The notes beneath the pieces are model-generated. The model did no database searches. It had not been told where the DNA came from and was given only the letters and a program-made list of their open reading frames with translations. Positions 1 to 8,633 of a stretch of 49,417 bases of DNA are shown here, piece by piece (within the stretch, counting starts at the first letter, position 1; each line of letters opens with the position of its first letter). Location of the stretch: contig JAZNMQ010000018.1 in NCBI GenBank assembly GCA_045579745.1, positions 1-49,417 of the forward strand. The letters are read 5' to 3'. Made by a program: the position numbers and the translations under genes. Origin of the DNA: Flemingiibacterium sp045579745. Lineage in GTDB: Bacteria; Bacillota; Clostridia; Oscillospirales; CAG-272.

Positions 1-526
1 ATTAAACGTACTGCTTTCGATTCTTGACGACGGAAGCGTGACCGATTCGCACGGAAGAAAGGTCGATTTTTCAAACTGCATTCTCGTTATGACGACCAAT
101 GCAGGCTCGTCCGACGGCTCTGCTAAGGCAGGCTTTGGCGGCGATGAGAAATCGCTTGCCGAAAATAAGACCGAGCGTTCGCTTTCCGAATTCCTTCGCC
201 CCGAATTTCTCAACAGAATCGACGAGATTATCACATTCCGCGCACTTGACGTTTCCGACTGCACAAAGATTGCCGATATTATGCTCTCTGAGCTTCGCGA
301 CACACTTGCGGAGAAGGAAATCAAATTCGCATGGACAGCCGAGGCGGCTGAGTTTGTCGCGCAAAAGGCTTATTCGCGCAAATTTGGTGCTCGCAATCTT
401 CGCAGATATATTCAAACCGAGATCGAGGACAGACTCGCATCGGATATTATCTCGCATTACGAATCGTCGATCACCATGGCATCGCTCAGCGTTGACGACG
501 GTGCGCTTAAAATCGAAACGCTATGA
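1..526 (+). CDS. clpA: ATP-dependent Clp protease ATP-binding subunit ClpA, C-terminal part (5' end outside window)
   Basis: C-terminal about 174 residues of an AAA+ Hsp100 unfoldase. The frame is open from base 2 to the window edge, so the GTG at 38 is an internal Val codon, not a start. Visible are the second-AAA (D2) landmarks: the LTDSHGRKVDF-like stretch, the LVMTTNAG sensor-1 strand, the RPEFLNRIDEII segment typical of ClpA/ClpB/ClpC, and the sensor-2 FGARNLRR motif. ClpA hands unfolded substrates to the ClpP peptidase. ClpA is preferred over ClpC because of the TTNAGS continuation and short tail; ClpB/ClpC cannot be excluded without the N-terminus. The stop overlaps the next ATG in an ATGA arrangement, implying translational coupling. 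Confidence 0.88.
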   Translation, partial: LNVLLSILDDGSVTDSHGRKVDFSNCILVMTTNAGSSDGSAKAGFGGDEKSLAENKTERSLSEFLRPEFLNRIDEIITFRALDVSDCTKIADIMLSELRDTLAEKEIKFAWTAEAAEFVAQKAYSRKFGARNLRRYIQTEIEDRLASDIISHYESSITMASLSVDDGALKIETL

Positions 527-3324
527 ATTCAGGAATGAATTTCGAGAGCTGGTACGACAAGTCGCTTGAACAGATCGAGCATCGCTTTCAAACCGAGCGT
601 CAGGTCGGACTTGGAGCCAAGTCCGTTTCCACAAAACGCCGCGAATTCGGTGCCAATAATGTTTATAAAACCCCAAAGGGCACAGCGACCGGCATTCGTC
701 AGCTCATACCGACCGACTATGCGTCGCTCATGCTTTTGGCGGCGATAGGCATTGCTCGGATTTTCGACGTTCCGCTTGCTTACGGCGCGATCTTCGCGAT
801 ACTCGTGATCAATTATGCCGCGACGGTTTTCACCTTTGTCAAGGCGCAAAAGGTGCTCTGCGGTATGACGGGCTATTCGCTTCCGAACGCAAAGGTAATG
901 CGCGATGGAAAGCTGCAGCTTATTGACATGCGCGCGCTCGTTCCGGGAGATGTTATTTTCCTCTCGGCAGGCGATATCGTGCCGGCTGATTGCAGACTGT
1001 TTGCATCCGATAAGCTTTATATTAACGAGGTCACGCTGACGGGCGTTGGCTCGTCTGTATTAAAGGACGCGAATTTTTCGCATTTTGCGCCCGGACTTTC
1101 ACTCGAAAAGCAGTATAACATGGCGTTTGCCACGACGGTCGTTACCTCGGGCAACGGACGCGCAGTTGTTGTCGCGACGGGTAGTGATACTGCGGCTGTG
1201 AAGCTCGACAAGGCTCCGTCTGTCGCAACACATGATAATCTTAAGATTTTATCGACACTTCGAAGCTACTGCACGACATGGAGCCTTTCCATGCTCGCTA
1301 TGGTGTTCGTTGTAACGGTAGTCAGCCTTATTTTGCGTCCTCAGCTTGGCGTGTTTTCGGTATTTATTACGGGAATATCACTCGCCGCTGCGGCAATGAG
1401 CGAGCTTTATACGGCGTTCGGTTACATAATCGTCGGATGCGGAATTTTCAGCGCGATGAAGCGCCGCCGCGATGTCAATGTCGGCGCGCTTATTAAAAAT
1501 GCCGAAAAGCTTGAGGTTTTAAAAAAGCTCACCACGCTTATAGTTCCAAAGGAAGGAATTATCACAAGCTCGCATCCCGTTGTCGAGAAGATCTACTCGT
1601 CAAGGAAGCTGTATGAGGCAACCGACCGCGACAGAGTTGACAAATTCCGCTCGGTAGTTCTCGCCGGCGTTATTTCGACCGGAATTTACGGAATGGGGCT
1701 TGCTCAGCTCAGCTCATCCGCGCGAAAGATCACACCTGAGGAAGAGGTTCTGATCGAGCTTGCGCAGTCACTTTCGCTTTATAATTCAAACATAGACCGC
1801 TCGCATCCGATAATCGAGCACATGCCGATGGGTGGAGCTTCAAAGTTCGAAACGACACTCACCGTCGATTCGGACTACAAATACATGGCGGTTTGCCGCG
1901 GAGATGCAAAAAGCATTTTAAATTCCTGCGAATATTACATCGAGGACGGCAAGATCTACCGCATGTCGATGAACGACCGCCTCGAATTTCAGGGCGTGGC
2001 TGATAGCCTCGCAAAAAGCTCATATCGCGTGATTGCAGTCGCATCGGGCGTTACCGGCTACAACAATTTAATGAGGATCGGCGCGATTCAGTCCGACCTC
2101 ACATTCGAGGGCTTTATCGCGATCCGCGAGCCGCTTCAGCCGGGAATCGCTCAGGTGTTCTCCCGCCTCAGAGCTGCAGGAATCCGCGTTATACTCACGA
2201 CCGATCACTACAGCGAAAGCGACAAATATCTCGCAATGGGTATCGGTGTTATCGACTCGGAGAAGGGCATTCTTTCGGGCTACAAATATGATTCGATGAA
2301 TGAGGACCTTCTTCGCACGAATCTTCCGCTTTATAATATGTACACCGAGCTGACACCGGGTCAGCTCTCGAAAATCGTTACGCTTATGCGAAAGGATGGG
2401 GAATGCGTCGGTCTGCTCACGGGTGGAATCAACGGCGCTATGCTTCTGAAGCGCGCTGATGTCGGCTTCGCCGCAAGCGTTACCATCTCGCCTAAGGCAA
2501 AACGGGGGCTTATCGACATCAAATCCCGTCAAACTCCCGCATTCTCACGAATTGCAGGTACAAGCTCGTTTGATTCCGAGGCGCTCAAGTTCATTTCGGA
2601 TGTCGTTGTTTCGGATGCGGACGAGCGCGGAAACGGCGGCTTCTGCGCGATAGTCAGAGCGCTTGAGTATTCGCATACTATCTACAAAAATCTGCTCAGA
2701 ATGGTGCGCTATCTGACGCTTACTCAGCTCACGCGCATTTTCATCGTCCTCGGCTCGCTCGTTCTCGGGCAGTCAGCGCTATCGCCGATTCAGCTCATTT
2801 TCAGCGGACTTATCGTTGACCTTGCGGCGATTCTTGCATCCGCTTTCGCAAAACCGCCTTATAATTCGCTGATTCTTCGCGATGATGCCGAGGCGGCTCT
2901 TGAAAAGCCGTTCGAGCTGTTATTAAAATCGGTTTCGTTTGCGCTGCTTGGAGCAATCGGCGTGCATGCGATCTCACCGATATGCTCGCTGTTTGGCTAT
3001 ACTTTGAGCGAGAGCGTATTTAATTCAACGGCGTTCGTTGCACTCCTTGTATTCCAGCTTATTACCTTTGCGTCGCTTGCAAGCGAGCGAAGCATTTTCA
3101 GACCAGGTATGCGCCTGAGCGTCAGCTACTTGCTGTTTGCACTTGTGCTTTCGCTCTTTGTTACATCGGCGTTTGTGTTCCCCGCAGTCGGCAAGCTTTT
3201 CGGTATCGTTGCTCTGCCGATAGCTTCGATTATCGGTATCGCGGCGATCGGTATTCTTACGCTTGCAGTCAACGAGATCTACAAGCTTATTGTCGAGTCG
3301 ACAATAGAAAAGGCTAAAAAATGA
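523..3324 (+). CDS. P-type-ATPase-like membrane protein with degenerate catalytic motifs (pseudo-ATPase)
   Basis: 933 residues with the layout of a type II (Ca2+-like) cation ATPase: an N-terminal cation-ATPase domain (about 10-60), M1-M2 (about 62-108), A domain (about 120-225), M3-M4 (about 252-312), P/N domains (about 330-730) and six C-terminal helices (about 750-925). The signature residues are gone. TGES of the A domain reads TGVG (173-176). The phosphorylation motif DKTGTLT reads PKEGIIT (342-348), so there is no phospho-acceptor Asp. The hinge TGDGVNDAP reads LTGGINGAM (about 632-640), losing both Asp. The M4 PEGL is SEL-like. The CRGDAKSIL KGA-like segment of the N domain is recognisable. 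The frame is intact over 2.8 kb, so this looks like a maintained pseudoenzyme, not decay. Translation is probably coupled to clpA, and the stop overlaps the next gene. Ion pumping by the usual cycle is not expected; role unknown. Confidence 0.8.
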   Translation: MNSGMNFESWYDKSLEQIEHRFQTERQVGLGAKSVSTKRREFGANNVYKTPKGTATGIRQLIPTDYASLMLLAAIGIARIFDVPLAYGAIFAILVINYAATVFTFVKAQKVLCGMTGYSLPNAKVMRDGKLQLIDMRALVPGDVIFLSAGDIVPADCRLFASDKLYINEVTLTGVGSSVLKDANFSHFAPGLSLEKQYNMAFATTVVTSGNGRAVVVATGSDTAAVKLDKAPSVATHDNLKILSTLRSYCTTWSLSMLAMVFVVTVVSLILRPQLGVFSVFITGISLAAAAMSELYTAFGYIIVGCGIFSAMKRRRDVNVGALIKNAEKLEVLKKLTTLIVPKEGIITSSHPVVEKIYSSRKLYEATDRDRVDKFRSVVLAGVISTGIYGMGLAQLSSSARKITPEEEVLIELAQSLSLYNSNIDRSHPIIEHMPMGGASKFETTLTVDSDYKYMAVCRGDAKSILNSCEYYIEDGKIYRMSMNDRLEFQGVADSLAKSSYRVIAVASGVTGYNNLMRIGAIQSDLTFEGFIAIREPLQPGIAQVFSRLRAAGIRVILTTDHYSESDKYLAMGIGVIDSEKGILSGYKYDSMNEDLLRTNLPLYNMYTELTPGQLSKIVTLMRKDGECVGLLTGGINGAMLLKRADVGFAASVTISPKAKRGLIDIKSRQTPAFSRIAGTSSFDSEALKFISDVVVSDADERGNGGFCAIVRALEYSHTIYKNLLRMVRYLTLTQLTRIFIVLGSLVLGQSALSPIQLIFSGLIVDLAAILASAFAKPPYNSLILRDDAEAALEKPFELLLKSVSFALLGAIGVHAISPICSLFGYTLSESVFNSTAFVALLVFQLITFASLASERSIFRPGMRLSVSYLLFALVLSLFVTSAFVFPAVGKLFGIVALPIASIIGIAAIGILTLAVNEIYKLIVESTIEKAKK

Positions 3325-3803
3325 GCCCTCTTTACCACACCTTTGATCCGATCTACACCTGTGAATCGCGCGTGCTGATCCTCGGAAGCTTTCCGTCGGT
3401 TGCCTCGCGCGAGGTTGGGTTCTATTACGGCAATCCGCGCAACCGCTTTTGGGAGCTTATCGCGCGGATCGTCGGATGTGATGTGCCGACCACGCTTGAA
3501 GAAAAGCGCGAGCTTCTTATTTCAAACGGCATCGCGCTATGGGATGTCTGTGCATCGTGCGAGATCGTCGGCTCAAAGGATTCGAGCATTGAAAATGCGA
3601 TTCCAAACGATATTTACAAGATCATAAATACGGCAAGAATTGAGAAGATCTTCACGAACGGAGCCGCGGCAGGGAAGCTCTTTTCTCGCTTCTTTCCCGA
3701 GCTCAAAGCTCATTGCCTGCCCTCAACAAGCCCTGCAAACGCGGCGTATTCCATGGAGCGGCTTGCAAGAAGTTGGGCGGTCCTCGGTGATTCGCTTCGC
3801 TAA
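3321..3803 (+). CDS. UDG-superfamily DNA glycosylase (DNA-deoxyinosine glycosylase type)
   Basis: 160 residues. The N-terminal motif LILGSFPSVASREVGFYYG followed by NPRNRFWELI matches the short uracil/hypoxanthine-DNA glycosylase family, where GSFPS forms the catalytic water/phosphate loop. The C-terminal LPSTSPANA corresponds to the HPS-like DNA-intercalating loop, with Leu in place of the usual His. It would excise deaminated bases (hypoxanthine or uracil) to start base excision repair. The start codon overlaps the stop of the P-type-ATPase-like gene (ATGA). It is the last gene before a strong promoter for ruvC, so it probably ends the clpA-side transcript. The family is clear; the exact base specificity is inferred. 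Confidence 0.85.
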   Translation: MSPLYHTFDPIYTCESRVLILGSFPSVASREVGFYYGNPRNRFWELIARIVGCDVPTTLEEKRELLISNGIALWDVCASCEIVGSKDSSIENAIPNDIYKIINTARIEKIFTNGAAAGKLFSRFFPELKAHCLPSTSPANAAYSMERLARSWAVLGDSLR

Positions 3804-3806
3804 ACA

Positions 3807-3835
3807 TTGACAAAACTGCATGCTGATGGTATAAT
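3807..3835 (+). promoter_or_regulatory. Consensus sigma-A promoter for ruvCAB
   Basis: TTGACA at 3807-3812 and TATAAT at 3830-3835 with exactly 17 bp between them, ending 39 bp before the ruvC start. Both hexamers are perfect. Confidence 0.85.
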
Positions 3836-3874
3836 GCTTTATTAGAAAAGCTAATTTGAAAACGGAGTAAAATA

Positions 3875-4396
3875 ATGATTATAATTGGAATTGACCCGGG
3901 AATTGCGATCGTCGGTTACGGAATTATTGAATATAAAAACTCAAAATTCACAACTCTCGCGCACGGCTCAATTCAAACTCCTGCGCATACCGACACCGAT
4001 CTGCGCCTTCAGATGATATACGACGAGCTCGACACGCTTATTAAAATGTATCATCCCGACGAGATGGCAATTGAGGAGCTCTTTTTCAACACGAACCAAA
4101 AAACGATGGTGCCTGTAGCCGAGGCTCGCGGAGTTATTCTCCTTTGCGCAAGGCAGAACGGACTGAAGATCGGTGAATACACACCTTTGCAGGTCAAGCA
4201 GTCGGTCGTAGGCTTCGGTCGGGCACAAAAAAAGCAGGTCATGCATATGGTCGAGCTTTTACTGAAGCTTGAAAACGCGCCGAAGCTTGATGATACCTGC
4301 GACGCGCTTGCTATTGCTATCTGCCATGCTAATACGGGAAGCTCCCGTATGCGCGGCTATTACAACCTCGATTATTACGCTAACAGAAAAAATTGA
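3875..4396 (+). CDS. ruvC: Crossover junction endodeoxyribonuclease RuvC
   Basis: 173 residues, normal length for the family. RuvC is a dimeric Mg2+-dependent nuclease that resolves Holliday junctions after RuvAB branch migration. The RNase-H-fold acidic residues are in place: Asp7 in IIGIDPGIA, Glu67 in AIEELFF, and Asp140/Asp143 in LDDTCDALAIAICH. The start is an ATG 8 nt after a GGAG site. It is the first gene of a ruvC-ruvA-ruvB cluster with 30- and 18-bp gaps, driven by the promoter at 3807-3835. Confidence 0.97.
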   Translation: MIIIGIDPGIAIVGYGIIEYKNSKFTTLAHGSIQTPAHTDTDLRLQMIYDELDTLIKMYHPDEMAIEELFFNTNQKTMVPVAEARGVILLCARQNGLKIGEYTPLQVKQSVVGFGRAQKKQVMHMVELLLKLENAPKLDDTCDALAIAICHANTGSSRMRGYYNLDYYANRKN

Positions 4397-4426
4397 CTTC
4401 CTTATAACACGAAAGGGAACTAAATT

Positions 4427-5026
4427 ATGTATTATCACATCTACGGCGAGCTTTGCCTTACCGAACCGCATACGGCGGTTATTGACTGCGGCGGAGTTGG
4501 CTACAAGCTGACCGTTTCACATACGACTCTCTCGTCGATCGCCTCAAAGCTCGGCGAAAAGGTCAAGCTGTTTACATATCTTGCCGTTCGCGAGGATGCT
4601 ATGGAGCTGTTCGGCTTCTACTCGATCGAGGAGCATTCGGCGTTCAAAAAGCTGATCACCGTTTCGGGCGTCGGTCCAAAGGCGGCAATCTCGATACTCT
4701 CGACGCTGACTCCCGAGCAGTTTGCGGCGGCTGTCTGCTCATCCGACACGAAAGCGCTCGGAAAAGCGAGCGGAATCGGTGCAAAAACTGCCGCGAGAAT
4801 CGTGCTCGAGCTTAAAGATAAGCTTGCTAAGGAGTACGGCGCGGATGCTGTCAGCGCATCTCCCGTTGGAATTATGACGAGCGGAAAGCTGTCCGATGCC
4901 CATAACGCGCTGTTGGTGCTCGGCTATTCCAAGGCTGAGGCTAATTCCGCCTTGTCGGGAATCGACAGCTCATCAATGTCGCTTGAAGAACTGATTTCGG
5001 CGGCACTCAAACGATTAATGAAATAA
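4427..5026 (+). CDS. ruvA: Holliday junction branch migration protein RuvA
   Basis: 199 residues. The N-terminal OB-fold begins MYYHIYGEL and contains VIDCGGVGYKL and the ELFGFYS acidic-pin area (about residues 1-65). Tandem helix-hairpin-helix motifs follow (VSGVGPKAAISIL and ASGIGAKTAARIVLELKDKL, about 75-130). The C-terminal domain III (about 150-199) binds RuvB. RuvA tetramers grip the four-way junction and load the RuvB motor. An AAAGGGA ribosome site precedes the ATG. Nothing unusual. Confidence 0.97.
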   Translation: MYYHIYGELCLTEPHTAVIDCGGVGYKLTVSHTTLSSIASKLGEKVKLFTYLAVREDAMELFGFYSIEEHSAFKKLITVSGVGPKAAISILSTLTPEQFAAAVCSSDTKALGKASGIGAKTAARIVLELKDKLAKEYGADAVSASPVGIMTSGKLSDAHNALLVLGYSKAEANSALSGIDSSSMSLEELISAALKRLMK

Positions 5027-5044
5027 AATCGAAAGGACTGCCCT

Positions 5045-6139
5045 ATGAATTTCATTGACGATCCCGATTTCGAGAATCGAATAATCGATACGGCGTTTAC
5101 TCCTGAGGATGCTGAGGCTGAACGAAGCCTTCGCCCGAATGAGCTCGACGAATACATCGGTCAGAGCAAGGCTAAGGAAAATCTGAAAATATATATTGAT
5201 GCGGCGAAGATGCGTGACGACACGCTCGACCATGTGCTTTTATACGGCCCTCCGGGTCTTGGTAAAACTACGCTGTCGAACATCATCGCAAACGAGCTTG
5301 GCGTAAACATTCGCGTAACGAGCGGTCCTGCGATCGAAAAGCAGGGCGACCTTGTCGCGCTTCTAACCAATCTGAATGAAAAAGACGTGCTGTTCATCGA
5401 CGAAATTCACCGTATTCCGCGTCAGGTAGAGGAAATACTTTATCCTGCGATGGAGGATTTCGCGGTTGATATCATCATCGGCAAGGGCCCGTCGGCACAG
5501 TCGATACATCTTCCGCTCCCGAAATTCACGCTGATCGGTGCGACTACAAGGGCAGGTCAGCTTACGACCCCGCTTCGCGACCGCTTCGGAGTGCTCCTCA
5601 GGCTTGAGCTTTACACCGTCGAGGAGCTTGCTATAATCATTAAACGCTCGGCGAAAATACTCGGCGTGAAGATCGACAACGAGGGTGCGCTTGAGCTTGC
5701 CTCGCGCTCACGCGGAACTCCTCGAATTGCAAACCGCCTCTTAAAGCGTGTGCGCGACTTTGCGCAGGTTCGCGGCAATGGCATTATCGACCGCGAAACG
5801 GCTTCGGCGGCACTTAATATACTCGAAATTGACGAGCTTGGTCTTGATAACATCGACAGACGCATGCTTGAAACGATAATCACGTATTACGGCGGAGGAC
5901 CCGTCGGACTTGAAACACTCGCGGCTACGGTCGGCGAGGAGGCTATTACGCTTGAGGACGTCTACGAGCCGTATCTTATGCAGATCGGCTATCTCTCGCG
6001 CACTCCGCGCGGAAGATGCGCGACAAGACTTGCCTACGAGCATCTCGGTATAACCTGGCGCGAGCCCGAAAAGCGCGACGATGCTGCCGCATCTCAGCTT
6101 GACATCTTCTCGCAGTCGCTGAAGAGCGAGGAAGAATAA
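5045..6139 (+). CDS. ruvB: Holliday junction branch migration DNA helicase RuvB
   Basis: 364 residues. AAA+ motor of the RuvAB complex. Walker A GPPGLGKTT lies at 68-76 and Walker B LFIDEIHRI at about 116-124. The GATTRAG segment with the downstream RDRFG supplies sensor 1 and the arginine finger, and the GTPRIANRLLKRVRDFAQV sensor-2 region and C-terminal winged helix (GGPVGLETLA onward) complete the family pattern. Starts 18 bp after ruvA with an AAAGGA site. About 80 bp of nondescript sequence separates it from the following methyltransferase gene. Confidence 0.97.
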   Translation: MNFIDDPDFENRIIDTAFTPEDAEAERSLRPNELDEYIGQSKAKENLKIYIDAAKMRDDTLDHVLLYGPPGLGKTTLSNIIANELGVNIRVTSGPAIEKQGDLVALLTNLNEKDVLFIDEIHRIPRQVEEILYPAMEDFAVDIIIGKGPSAQSIHLPLPKFTLIGATTRAGQLTTPLRDRFGVLLRLELYTVEELAIIIKRSAKILGVKIDNEGALELASRSRGTPRIANRLLKRVRDFAQVRGNGIIDRETASAALNILEIDELGLDNIDRRMLETIITYYGGGPVGLETLAATVGEEAITLEDVYEPYLMQIGYLSRTPRGRCATRLAYEHLGITWREPEKRDDAAASQLDIFSQSLKSEEE

Positions 6140-6220
6140 GCAGGGAACTACTTGCTTTTCCTTGCGACGGAAAAACCTCAACGACACAATTACTTTATGA
6201 CACCCTGATTGGAGATTACT

Positions 6221-7087
6221 ATGTGGAAAGCCGATAAATGGCAGGATTACGAACTTATCGATACATCTGACGGCGAAAGGCTTGAGCGATGGGGAAGATA
6301 TATCCTCATTCGCCCCGACCCTCAGGTTATCTGGAATAACGCAAAGCACTCGAAAAAATGGAAGACTGCCGATGCGAAATATCGCCGCTCATCCTCGGGA
6401 GGCGGTGCATGGCACGAAAACAGGCTCCCCGATGAATGGAAGCTTGGCTACGGCTCGCTCGGACTTGAATTTGTAATTCGTCCGATGGGCTTCAAGCATA
6501 CGGGACTTTTTCCCGAGCAGGCGGTCAACTGGGAGTGGTTTTCAGAGCTTATAAAAAACGCAGGCCGCCCGATCAAGGTGCTGAATCTTTTCGGATATAC
6601 AGGCGGTGCAACCGTTGCCGCGGCTAAGGCAGGCGCATCTGTCTGTCATGTTGATGCGGCGAAGGGAATGGTTGCGCAGGCTAAGGAAAACGCGCGCCTT
6701 TCGGGGCTTGCTGATGCTCCGATCCGCTACATTGTTGACGACTGCAAGAAATTCGTCGAGCGCGAAATCAGACGCGGAAATCGCTATGACGCAGTTATTA
6801 TGGACCCACCGAGCTATGGCAGAGGTCCGTCGGGCGAGGTCTGGAAGCTCGAGGAATCGATCGATTCGCTCGTTGAGCTGACAGCAAAAACTCTTTCAGA
6901 CAAGCCGTTATTCTTCCTTATAAATTCATACACGACGGGGCTTTCTCCGTCAGCAACGGGATATTTACTCCATCTTCACGTTGGTGCGAAGTACGGCGGA
7001 ACCGTCAGCGCGGATGAGATAGGACTCCCCGTGAGCGAAACGGGAGCTGTGCTTCCGTGCGGAAGCTCGGCAAGATGGATGAACTAA
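6221..7087 (+). CDS. Class I SAM-dependent methyltransferase (RlmI/RlmK-like, rRNA m5C-type family)
   Basis: 288 residues. The ATG at 6221 is chosen because GGAG at 6211-6214 sits 6 nt upstream; the frame could extend to a TTG at 6209 that overlaps this site. The SAM-binding Rossmann motif I is VLNLFGYTGGATVAAAKAGA, and motif IV VIMDPPSYGRGPSGEVWK provides the DPPSYG active-site signature of COG1092-type methyltransferases. It lacks the N-terminal PUA domain of full-length RlmI, so the N-terminal 70 residues are a family-specific extension. The RNA target is inferred from the family and could differ. Confidence 0.85.
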   Translation: MWKADKWQDYELIDTSDGERLERWGRYILIRPDPQVIWNNAKHSKKWKTADAKYRRSSSGGGAWHENRLPDEWKLGYGSLGLEFVIRPMGFKHTGLFPEQAVNWEWFSELIKNAGRPIKVLNLFGYTGGATVAAAKAGASVCHVDAAKGMVAQAKENARLSGLADAPIRYIVDDCKKFVEREIRRGNRYDAVIMDPPSYGRGPSGEVWKLEESIDSLVELTAKTLSDKPLFFLINSYTTGLSPSATGYLLHLHVGAKYGGTVSADEIGLPVSETGAVLPCGSSARWMN

Positions 7088-7162
7088 GGCTTGGGTTTTG
7101 CGCGCAAGGCTTTTATTCCGAACCATGAAATTATCAAACCAATCCGTGTAAAGGAAATCAAA

Positions 7163-7735
7163 ATGTTAAAGGATCTCACCGAGTGCAGACGGCAGATCGA
7201 CGAGCTCGACTCGCAGATATTGCCGCTTCTTGAAAAAAGAATGAATATCGCCCTTGACGTCGCACGCTATAAGATTGCAAACGGTATTAAGGTGTTCGAC
7301 GAGGAACGCGAACGAGCTGTGTTAAACCGCATCGGCGAGCGCGCTTCTGAGGAGTTTCGCGCCAATATCGTCGGAGCTTACGACGCGCTCATGTGCATGT
7401 CAAAGCTCTCTCAGTATGAGCTGAAGAGCGAAACCTCGCCAAATCGCGAGAGCCTGAAAGAGGCTATCGAGCGCGGTGATAACGATAAGCTTATCTTTGG
7501 CTTCAATATTTCGCACAAATCGGGTGCACTCGTCAGAATCCTCAGCATGTTTTCGGCGCTCGGGCTCAATCTCACGAAAATCGAGAGCAAGCCTATCGAG
7601 AATAATCCGAGCGAATATCGCATTTATATTGAGCTTGACGGCTCGATGCGCGATGCGCGTGTATTTAATCTAATTTGCGCTTTGTCTGATGAGCTGTCCG
7701 ATTTTCGTTTAAATTGCAATTCAATTGAGGGATAG
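7163..7735 (+). CDS. Chorismate mutase-ACT domain protein (lacks the prephenate dehydratase domain)
   Basis: 190 residues from the ATG at 7163, which has AAGGAA at 7151-7156; a longer frame back to a TTG at 7091 lacks this support. Residues 1-85 are an AroQ chorismate mutase with all the usual active-site residues visible by position (Arg10, Arg26, Lys37, Asp46, Arg49, Glu50). Residues about 110-185 are an ACT domain of the prephenate dehydratase type: GALVRIL at 120-126 and ESKP (the ESRP Phe-binding motif) at 140-143. In the usual bifunctional PheA these two flank a roughly 185-residue dehydratase domain, which is absent here. It should convert chorismate to prephenate, possibly with Phe feedback. 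Confidence 0.85.
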   Translation: MLKDLTECRRQIDELDSQILPLLEKRMNIALDVARYKIANGIKVFDEERERAVLNRIGERASEEFRANIVGAYDALMCMSKLSQYELKSETSPNRESLKEAIERGDNDKLIFGFNISHKSGALVRILSMFSALGLNLTKIESKPIENNPSEYRIYIELDGSMRDARVFNLICALSDELSDFRLNCNSIEG

Positions 7736-7772
7736 CCTTTTTATCTCAAACAGAATCGAGAGTTTTTAATAT

Positions 7773-8630
7773 ATGGAATCATTTATAAAAATCGAAGATC
7801 TTTGCTTTGCCTACAAGGATGACGAGGGAAACGATGTAGATGTGCTTTCGGGGCTCAACCTTGAAATAAAAAAGGGTGAGCTTGTCGCTGTGCTCGGTCA
7901 CAACGGCTCGGGAAAATCTACCCTTGCAAAGCTGATAAATTTAATATTGACTCCCACGAGCGGTAAAATTGTTGTGGATGGGCTTGATATAACCGACTCG
8001 AACCTTACCGAGGACCAAATCTTCGAAAATCGCCGCAATGTCGGAATGGTGTTTCAGAATCCCGACAATCAGCTCGTTGCGACCATCGTTGAGGAGGACA
8101 TCGCGTTCGGCCCCGAAAATCTCGGCGTTGAGCCTGAGGAGATTCGCCGCCGCGTCAAGGATGCCCTTACGACCGTCAAAATGAGCGAGTTCGCACGCCA
8201 TTCGCCGCATCAGCTTTCGGGCGGACAGAAGCAGCGTGTTGCTATAGCGGGAATTATCGCAATGATGCCGCGCTGTATCATCTTTGATGAATCGACCGCG
8301 ATGCTTGACCCTGCAGGCAGAAAAGAGGTTATGGAAACCATAATCAAGCTTAACCGCGAATATGGCATAACCGTTTTGCATATTACGCACTATATGTCAG
8401 AGGCGGCTATGTGCGACCGCGTTATCGTCATCAACGACGGTAAAATTGAGTTTGACGACAAGCCTGAGCGCGTGTTTACCAATGTTGACAGACTGCAAAT
8501 GATCGGTCTTGACGTTCCGCAGACGGTTGAGCTTATGTATATGCTTAACGCAGACGGCACAAAGCTTCCGCTTGACAAGCTTTCGGTAGACGAATGCGCA
8601 GATGAAATTATGAAATTGTTCGAGGAATAA
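7773..8630 (+). CDS. ecfA1: Energy-coupling factor transporter ATPase EcfA1
   Basis: 285 residues. ABC ATPase of the ECF vitamin/metal uptake module. Walker A GHNGSGKST at 42-50, Q-loop FQNPDNQ at about 94-100, signature LSGGQKQRV at 148-156, Walker B IIFDES at 169-174 and the H-loop LHITHYMSEA are all intact. It lies 4 bp before ecfA2, with which it forms the ATPase heterodimer, and ecfT follows. No substrate-binding S component is encoded in the window, so this is a group II module serving S components encoded elsewhere. Only a poor GAGAG-like ribosome site precedes the ATG. Confidence 0.95.
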   Translation: MESFIKIEDLCFAYKDDEGNDVDVLSGLNLEIKKGELVAVLGHNGSGKSTLAKLINLILTPTSGKIVVDGLDITDSNLTEDQIFENRRNVGMVFQNPDNQLVATIVEEDIAFGPENLGVEPEEIRRRVKDALTTVKMSEFARHSPHQLSGGQKQRVAIAGIIAMMPRCIIFDESTAMLDPAGRKEVMETIIKLNREYGITVLHITHYMSEAAMCDRVIVINDGKIEFDDKPERVFTNVDRLQMIGLDVPQTVELMYMLNADGTKLPLDKLSVDECADEIMKLFEE

Positions 8631-8633
8631 AAA

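Noticed and set aside
7091..7162. Longer N-terminus (TTG at 7091) for the chorismate mutase protein
   Set aside because: The extra 24 residues have no family counterpart and the ATG at 7163 has a good AAGGAA site.
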